From contig JAQUJJ010000036.1 in the NCBI GenBank assembly GCA_028681035.1, forward strand, positions 1 to 28,599: a stretch of DNA of 28,599 nt, read 5' to 3'. Every line of letters starts with the position of its first letter. Within the stretch, counting starts at the first letter, position 1. This document shows positions 24,542 through 28,599 of the stretch, piece after piece. This DNA comes from Candidatus Cloacimonadota bacterium (GTDB lineage: Bacteria; Cloacimonadota; Cloacimonadia; Cloacimonadales; Cloacimonadaceae). The position numbers and the translations under genes were made by a program. The notes under the pieces are model-generated. The model did no database searches, had not been told where the DNA came from, and saw only the letters and a program-made list of their open reading frames with translations.

Positions 24542-25479
24542 ATGATAGGGATAAGCTAACCAACCTTACTGTTAATCTTGGTTTGTTTACCAACGTGATT
24601 CTTGCCTTATTGAAGACGTCTATAGGCATAATAGGTCATAGCCCTGCCTTGCTTGCCGATGGTGTGAACTCATCCTCGGATGTAGTGTATTACATAGCGG
24701 TAAAGATATTCATGCACCAAGCCCGCAAGCCTGCTGATGCTGAACACCCTTATGGGCATAGGCAGTTGGAATCTATCTCCGCCATTGTGGTAGGTGCCTT
24801 TATCCTTACCACCGGTATTGCCATATTCTGGGAATCTATAAACAAGGTTTACGAGATAATAACCAAGACGGAGACGGGGCAATCGGCATCCATCTGGGCA
24901 CTCGTGATAGCACTCTTTACCGTTTCACTGAAGATTTATTTATACCATTACACCCGCAAGAATGTAAGTATTACCCACAATCCCACCCTAAAAGCACTGG
25001 CAAATGACCATTTGAACGATATCATGGCTTCTTGCGCTGTGGTAATCGGTGTGGTGATGGGCAGGCTTGGCTTCTATTGGATGGATCCTGCTGCCGGCGC
25101 AATTGTCGCCATATACATCGTTAAAACAGGTATTGAGATAATCATGGATTCATCTGGAGAACTGATGGACAGCGTTCCTGATACAAAGTTCAGCAAAGCA
25201 CTACAAAGCGTAGCACTTAGTGTGGATGGAGTGTTGCGTATAGATGAACTTGGCATTCATCGCTTTGGTCCCTATTACACTGTGAATATGACCATAGAAG
25301 TTGAAGGCGGCATCACAATTGATGCAGGACATCAGATTTCCCATGCCGTGGAAGAAAAGCTGCTGGAGAAATACAGCAGTGGCTTGCGCAAGGTTTACAT
25401 ACATTACCATCCCTACACGGGACAAACACTCACAGAAACCGATAACATAACAGAAATACTACCGGAGGATAGCCTATGA
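24538..25479 (+). CDS. Cation diffusion facilitator, probably Mn2+-type exporter
   Basis: A 313-residue CDF protein: six membrane helices (about 10-205) and a C-terminal ferredoxin-like cytoplasmic domain (about 215-300, VDGVLRIDELGIHRFGPYY). The transport site has Asn44 and Asp48 in helix 2 (DGVNSSSD) and Asp157 and Asp161 in helix 5 (NDHLNDIMAS). An N-D-D-D site is the pattern reported for Mn2+ exporters of the MntE kind, whereas Zn2+ members have His in helices 2 and/or 5, so manganese is the likely substrate (inference). It overlaps both neighbours by ATGA, so it belongs to the lysine-operon transcript. Confidence 0.9.
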   Translation: MNDRDKLTNLTVNLGLFTNVILALLKTSIGIIGHSPALLADGVNSSSDVVYYIAVKIFMHQARKPADAEHPYGHRQLESISAIVVGAFILTTGIAIFWESINKVYEIITKTETGQSASIWALVIALFTVSLKIYLYHYTRKNVSITHNPTLKALANDHLNDIMASCAVVIGVVMGRLGFYWMDPAAGAIVAIYIVKTGIEIIMDSSGELMDSVPDTKFSKALQSVALSVDGVLRIDELGIHRFGPYYTVNMTIEVEGGITIDAGHQISHAVEEKLLEKYSSGLRKVYIHYHPYTGQTLTETDNITEILPEDSL

Positions 25480-26711
25480 ATTGGGGCAAAACCGTACTTC
25501 TCGCCATTATAATCGCTCTGCTAACATCATTTAGTTTATACAGCCTCTTCACTCTCGATAGCAAAACCAGTATAAAAAACTCCAAATCCACAGAACCAGT
25601 GGAACCTTGGATCGTTGAGATAGTACCCCCCGGGGGCAGTATCTTCTCTGTTCTGGAAAAACAGGGGCTTCCCCTAAAAGAAATCGCCCTCCTATCTTTC
25701 AGCTTTGGAGATTACATAGATGTAACCACCATCCAGCCCGGTGACACCTTGAAAATAATGCTTTCTCTCGATAAACAGCACATAGAGAAGATGATGTTTG
25801 TGCAAGAACCCACCCTAAGACATCACTTCACTGTGAAAGGTGATTCTCTGGCATACAATCTGGAAGCACTGCCTATCACCAAACAACAGCGCATCATCAA
25901 AGGTGCTTTGCAGGGTACTTTGGATGCTACATTGTTGGCAATGGGGCTTTCCCCAAGGGATAAACAGAACATCAATAACGGGCTTGAAGGTGAGATAAAC
26001 TTTCAGCGTAACGCCAGAAATGGAGACCAGTTTGAAGTATTTGTGGAAGAGCGTATCTTTGAAGGTAAAACCTTGCCGGGCAAGACGATTTATTACGTGC
26101 AGTATAGCGGAGAGCGCACCGGTACACACGAGCTATTCCGCTTTGAAGATAAAGAAGCAGATTCTGTGTTAAACGGGCTTTACAACCTTGAAGGCAAAAG
26201 TAACACTGCCAGCGGAGTGGGCTTCCCGCTTTCTGTGTGCCATGTTGTTTCTCAATTTGGCAAACGCATAGATCCCTTCTTTGGCAGGTGGGCGTTTCAT
26301 CAGGGAGTGGATTATCGGGCACGTTATGGAACTCCGATTTACGCCGTTGCTAATGGTTCTGTAACTTCAGCATCCTACAGTGGCGGATGGGGAAACCAAA
26401 TCCGAATTAAGCATCCCAGCGGTTTAACTACCCTATATGCACATCTATCTTCTATTTCCGTGCGTAACGGGCAAACCGTTAAGAAAGGGCAAGTAATTGG
26501 CAGAGTTGGCTCTACAGGCAGATCAACAGGGGCGCACTTGCATTTTAGCTTGCTTAAGGGGAAAAGTTTCATCAACCCATCTAACCTGAAAATGGTGGGT
26601 GCAGAGAAACTAACCGATGCACAAATGATAGAATTCAAGCATCAGCAAGAACAAATCCGGGCTAATATGATGAATCTATCCAAGCCTCAGCAGGTGGTGA
26701 GTAGCAAGTAG
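25476..26711 (+). CDS. M23-family (LytM-type) cell-wall metallopeptidase
   Basis: A 411-residue protein with an N-terminal signal anchor (about 5-27). Next comes an OapA/LysM-like region (about 46-120, GGSIFSVLEKQGLPLKEI and IQPGDTLKIM), a linker domain (about 130-245), and a C-terminal peptidase M23 domain (about 250-370). Zinc ligands H275 and D279 (HQGVD) and H356 (HLHF), with catalytic H323 (YAHLS), are all present, so it should be active rather than an EnvC-like activator. Such enzymes cut peptide cross-links in peptidoglycan during growth or division. Its ATG overlaps the CDF stop; the reason for linkage to lysine fermentation is not obvious. Confidence 0.92.
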   Translation: MNWGKTVLLAIIIALLTSFSLYSLFTLDSKTSIKNSKSTEPVEPWIVEIVPPGGSIFSVLEKQGLPLKEIALLSFSFGDYIDVTTIQPGDTLKIMLSLDKQHIEKMMFVQEPTLRHHFTVKGDSLAYNLEALPITKQQRIIKGALQGTLDATLLAMGLSPRDKQNINNGLEGEINFQRNARNGDQFEVFVEERIFEGKTLPGKTIYYVQYSGERTGTHELFRFEDKEADSVLNGLYNLEGKSNTASGVGFPLSVCHVVSQFGKRIDPFFGRWAFHQGVDYRARYGTPIYAVANGSVTSASYSGGWGNQIRIKHPSGLTTLYAHLSSISVRNGQTVKKGQVIGRVGSTGRSTGAHLHFSLLKGKSFINPSNLKMVGAEKLTDAQMIEFKHQQEQIRANMMNLSKPQQVVSSK

Positions 26712-26712
26712 C

Positions 26713-26732
26713 CGGAGGATGCCAATCCTCCG
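26713..26732. repeat. Palindrome CGGAGGAT-GCCA-ATCCTCCG
   Basis: A perfect 8-bp stem with a 4-base loop, immediately after the M23 stop codon. It has no U-run. A related, inverted copy lies at 26846-26865. The 170 bases between 26711 and 26882 hold only this pair and AT-rich linker. Confidence 0.75.
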
Positions 26733-26845
26733 CAGCTTCGTTTTCCTGAAACCTGTAGGAAAAGCTATACCCTTTTCGGTGTTTTCAGTGCTCTCGGTGG
26801 TTACTCAGTTTTTTCTTTTTCAGGTATAAGAATCGAGATTACCTG

Positions 26846-26865
26846 CGTAGGATTGGCATCCTACG
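26846..26865. repeat. Inverted partner palindrome CGTAGGAT-TGGC-ATCCTACG
   Basis: A perfect 8-bp stem. Its reverse complement equals the palindrome at 26713-26732 except for one G-C pair replaced by T-A on both arms, a compensatory change. The two face each other across 113 bases. Confidence 0.75.
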
Positions 26866-26881
26866 GCTACAAACGCTTAGC

Positions 26882-27379
26882 CTATTCTTTTGCTTCTGGT
26901 GCTAATGTTTCTGTTTGCTTCAGATCAAACAAATCTTGGAAAAAGGAATCGAAGTATAGAACCGTTAAACCACCATCGTCAGCGTACATAACGTGAACCG
27001 TGCGGGTGGTGGATAGGAACCAGATAAGCTGCTCTGTATCTTCATCGAAGTGGTTCTTCTCTCCGTGCATATCGGATATAGTCTTTATTACAATTTTGTC
27101 GTAATCTTCCGAATTGCTGGGCTCAAACTTAATAAACCATCCAATAATACGCTGAGATTTAGGCTCCAAGAAGGTGATAATCGCAGAAGTTAGTTTATTG
27201 TCTTTGGGGTAATAGCGCACCAAATCTTTCCCGGAATCCTTGGCGAAAAACCCTTGAGCATTTAGCACAGAATCCGCCTCGGCAAAGGTCATAGCATAGC
27301 TTAGATTAAACAAACCGCTCTGAGCAAACAAGCCCCAGGCGCAGGTAATAAGTACGAATAGTAAGATTATCTTTTTCAT
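26882..27379 (-). CDS. Small exported protein of unknown function
   Basis: A 165-residue protein with a signal peptide (MKKIILLFVLITCAWGLFAQ, cleavage near AQS). The mature part is acidic with alternating beta-like strands (GWFIKFEPSNSEDYDKIVIK, IWFLSTTRTVHVMYADD) and an N-terminal LSYAMTFAEADSVLNAQGF segment. That resembles small periplasmic domains in which a short first helix is followed by a beta sheet, but I recognise no family. The start at 27379 is chosen because a signal peptide begins there and GTGGAT precedes it; the longer frame to 27505 would begin inside the repeat element at 27452-27525. No operon partner. Confidence 0.65.
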   Translation of the reverse strand: MKKIILLFVLITCAWGLFAQSGLFNLSYAMTFAEADSVLNAQGFFAKDSGKDLVRYYPKDNKLTSAIITFLEPKSQRIIGWFIKFEPSNSEDYDKIVIKTISDMHGEKNHFDEDTEQLIWFLSTTRTVHVMYADDGGLTVLYFDSFFQDLFDLKQTETLAPEAKE

Positions 27380-27451
27380 ATAGTATCCACTTTGCATTAA
27401 TAACTCCATAATTAAGGGTACAGGTCTTGCGTCAATTAAAATAAACCTATC

Positions 27452-27525
27452 TTGACTTATATAATCGGCGGTTTTATCCCCAGAAATAGCATACTCGCTT
27501 TTCACATAGCCGATTTATGGGTTAA
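27452..27525 (+). repeat. Wobble-paired hairpin element, class A, copy 3
   Basis: Arms 27452-27469 (TTGACTTATATAATCGGC) and 27509-27525 (GCCGATTTATGGGTTAA) pair with one bulged T and three wobbles, two of them at the same tip positions as the other copies. It is the most diverged class A copy. Loop sequence unrelated to copies 1 and 2. Confidence 0.8.
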
Positions 27526-27553
27526 AAGGAAACATCGCCCTTTAGGCATATAT

Positions 27554-27627
27554 TTTAACTCACAATTACGCTGTGTGACAGCTTTTTGGATCATCACTAA
27601 CTCGTCGCAGCGTAATTGTAAGTCAAA
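27554..27627 (-). repeat. Wobble-paired hairpin element, class B, copy 2
   Basis: The 20-base arms (27554-27573 and 27608-27627) are identical to those of 223-298, while the 34-base loop differs. It follows class A copy 3 in the same A-then-B convergent arrangement as at 120-298. Confidence 0.85.
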
Positions 27628-27634
27628 AGTTGCT

Positions 27635-27720
27635 CCTTTGCTTCTACTGCCCTATCATTGCCCACTCATTTTCCATGTGGAGGGCAATGAGTGGGCAATG
27701 ATAGGACAATTCAAGTAAGG
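27635..27720. repeat. Long hairpin of the C family, copy 2
   Basis: Arms 27635-27670 and 27686-27720 share a perfect 20-base inner stem (CCTATCATTGCCCACTCATT) with the hairpin at 330-418; the outer part of the stem has decayed. The loop (TTCCATGTGGAGGGC) is the reverse complement of the loop of copy 1 (apart from end bases), although the neighbouring B elements have the same orientation. Confidence 0.8.
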
Positions 27721-27824
27721 AAATGAGCGAGGCATAAAAAGATATTGACAGGATGCTAGCCTTAACTCATAAAGTTATCCATGAAAATTATAGGATTACA
27801 TAGTTAAGCTTAGGTGGTGTATTA

Positions 27825-28000
27825 ATGCGTAATATGGCTGTTGTGTGCTTGTTTTGCGTTGTTATCGCTGCCTTTATGGGGGGGGTGCCAGCGAAAGTGC
27901 CTTGCTTGAAGAATTGCGCGTTGCCGAGCATGAAAACAGGCTGATATCCCAAACCACTATTCCGTTTAAACTAGGGGAATTGAATCTTGGAAAAAAATAA
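27825..28000 (+). pseudogene. Tiny exported-protein ORF interrupted at a G8 tract
   Basis: GGTGG precedes an ATG that opens a signal-peptide-like start (MRNMAVVCLFCVVIAAFMGG). At a run of eight G (27878-27885) the frame shifts: as written it stops after 39 codons, but with nine G (or six) it continues through ASESALLEELRVAEHENRL to a stop at 27998-28000, about 58 residues in all. The restored frame looks protein-like, so this is a frameshifted gene, a phase-variable one, or a base-call error. No family recognised. Confidence 0.5.
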
Positions 28001-28080
28001 TACAAGGTAGCTTCAGGCTATCACATGCAAGTTAATATACATCTCGTACACAAAATGATGTTGATGAAGTAGAGTTAGTT

Positions 28081-28115
28081 ATTCCGGGCTTTGGTAATAT
28101 GCCGAAGCCCGGGAT
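28081..28115 (+). other. Strong hairpin in the leader of the beta-helix gene
   Basis: ATTCCGGGCTTTGG (28081-28094) pairs with CCGAAGCCCGGGAT (28102-28115) at all 14 positions, two by G-U, with a 7-base loop. It ends 16 bases before the ATG at 28132 and just ahead of the AAGGGA site. It has no U-run, so it may be a leader structure or an end signal for the small ORF upstream. Confidence 0.6.
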
Positions 28116-28131
28116 ATCAAGGGAAAACAAT

Positions 28132-28599
28132 ATGAAACTTACTATTTGCAGTGCGATCCTATTAGTGTTCACAATCTCATTTTACTCAATAGAGGTTGGG
28201 GGGCACCTTTCCCGAAACACAATCTGGTCTCCAGACAATAACCCCTACATAATAACATCTTTCCTGTATGTAGATGCAGGGGTTACGCTTACCATGCTGC
28301 CAGGCACTCAGATACGTTGTGCCGGAGCGGATAAAAGCAACATCAATAATTTCATGTGGAGCGGTAACAACCAGCCCATTTCCAAGATGATTATCGTAAA
28401 CGGTAGGATATCTGCCATTGGAATACCAGATATGCCCATAAGTTTCGATAAGTCTCAACCCGATGATAACTACCGTTGGGGCGGGATTTTTATGGCACCC
28501 TATGCACTTATCTCAACATTCGAAAACTGCGAATTCCGCAATACTTTTTTCTGTGACTACGTGCCAGGGGAATGGTCGTTAGCAGCGGTTGTCTTTGAA
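28132..28599 (+). CDS. 5' part of a secreted protein, probably right-handed beta-helix
   Basis: Open frame of 156 codons running off the window without a stop. It begins with a signal peptide (MKLTICSAILLVFTISFYS) after an AAGGGA ribosome-binding site. The mature part reads like the first rungs of a beta-helix surface protein: NTIWSPDNNPYIITSFLYVD, AGVTLTMLPGTQIRCAG, then KMIIVNGRISAIGIPDMPIS and WGGIFMAPYALISTFENCEF. The 'V-x-AGVTLTMLPGTQI' and 'L-x-G-x-I-x-A-x-G' phrases are typical of secreted proteins that end in type IX-like sorting domains in this lineage; the C-terminus is not visible here. Confidence 0.7.
   Translation, partial: MKLTICSAILLVFTISFYSIEVGGHLSRNTIWSPDNNPYIITSFLYVDAGVTLTMLPGTQIRCAGADKSNINNFMWSGNNQPISKMIIVNGRISAIGIPDMPISFDKSQPDDNYRWGGIFMAPYALISTFENCEFRNTFFCDYVPGEWSLAAVVFE

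Noticed and set aside
26713..26732. Rho-independent terminator after the M23 gene
   Set aside because: The stem is good but no T-run follows on either strand, and an inverted copy nearby fits a repeat element better.
27380..27505. N-terminal extension of the small exported protein
   Set aside because: It would begin inside a repeat element and bury the signal peptide; the start at 27379 is far better.
27452..27718. Coding frame across the right repeat block
   Set aside because: It runs through three hairpin elements and shares its peptide with the left repeat block, so it is repeat translation.

Overview
The window looks like a chromosomal piece of a fermentative, Gram-negative-type bacterium, most likely of the Candidatus Cloacimonadota (WWE1) lineage. 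This is inferred from three things. A large secreted protein ends in a NYPNPFNPET-type C-terminal sorting domain. The order is kdd then kamA, which are lysine-fermentation genes described from Ca. Cloacimonas acidaminovorans and Fusobacterium. There are also SurA-like, Spy-like and LolC/E-like envelope proteins. G+C is moderate by eye. I saw no tRNA, rRNA, CRISPR array or transposase gene.

Layout. (1) 1-427: the start of a minus-strand gene at the edge, then a dense block of palindromic repeats. (2) 428-3471, minus strand: DUF47/PhoU-like protein, PiT-type anion transporter and AEC-family carrier, tightly coupled. (3) 3636-5625, minus strand: ECF sigma factor, zinc-finger anti-sigma factor and two Spy/CpxP-like periplasmic proteins, a compact envelope- or metal-stress module closed by a terminator. 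(4) 5878-9005, plus strand: LolC/E-like permease, ferritin-like protein and rarA. (5) 9096-10253, minus strand: an orphan PAS histidine kinase with a consensus promoter that predicts a leaderless mRNA. (6) 10254-11129: a gene-poor stretch with tandem repeats and hairpins. (7) 11130-15043: a heterodimeric ABC exporter pair. (8) 15388-17160: a PilB/GspE ATPase. (9) 17261-20900: a secreted modular protein and a SurA-N-like chaperone. (10) 21198-26711: kdd, kamA, P-loop protein, CDF metal exporter and M23 peptidase; the last three are joined by ATGA overlaps. (11) 26882-28599: a small exported protein, a second copy of the left-edge repeat block, a tiny frameshifted exported ORF with a G8 tract, and the 5' part of a probable beta-helix secreted protein.

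The most unusual content is non-coding. A family of hairpin elements of about 75 bp (120-193, 223-298, 9001-9076, 27452-27525, 27554-27627) shares constant tips, TTTGACTTA and TGAGTTAAA. These pair completely only if two G-U wobbles at fixed positions are allowed, and they are conserved in all five copies. The inner stem comes in two classes and the loop of 34-38 nt varies. A second palindrome family has CCTTGCTT/AAGCAAGG tips with unrelated interiors (330-418, 15113-15220, 20910-21019, 27635-27720). At both window ends the elements occur in the same composite order, A (plus), B (minus), long hairpin C. This suggests a structured, possibly mobile repeat system that acts as single-stranded DNA or RNA. 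The protein-coding genes are mostly recognisable families; the P-loop protein next to kamA is the least understood of them.
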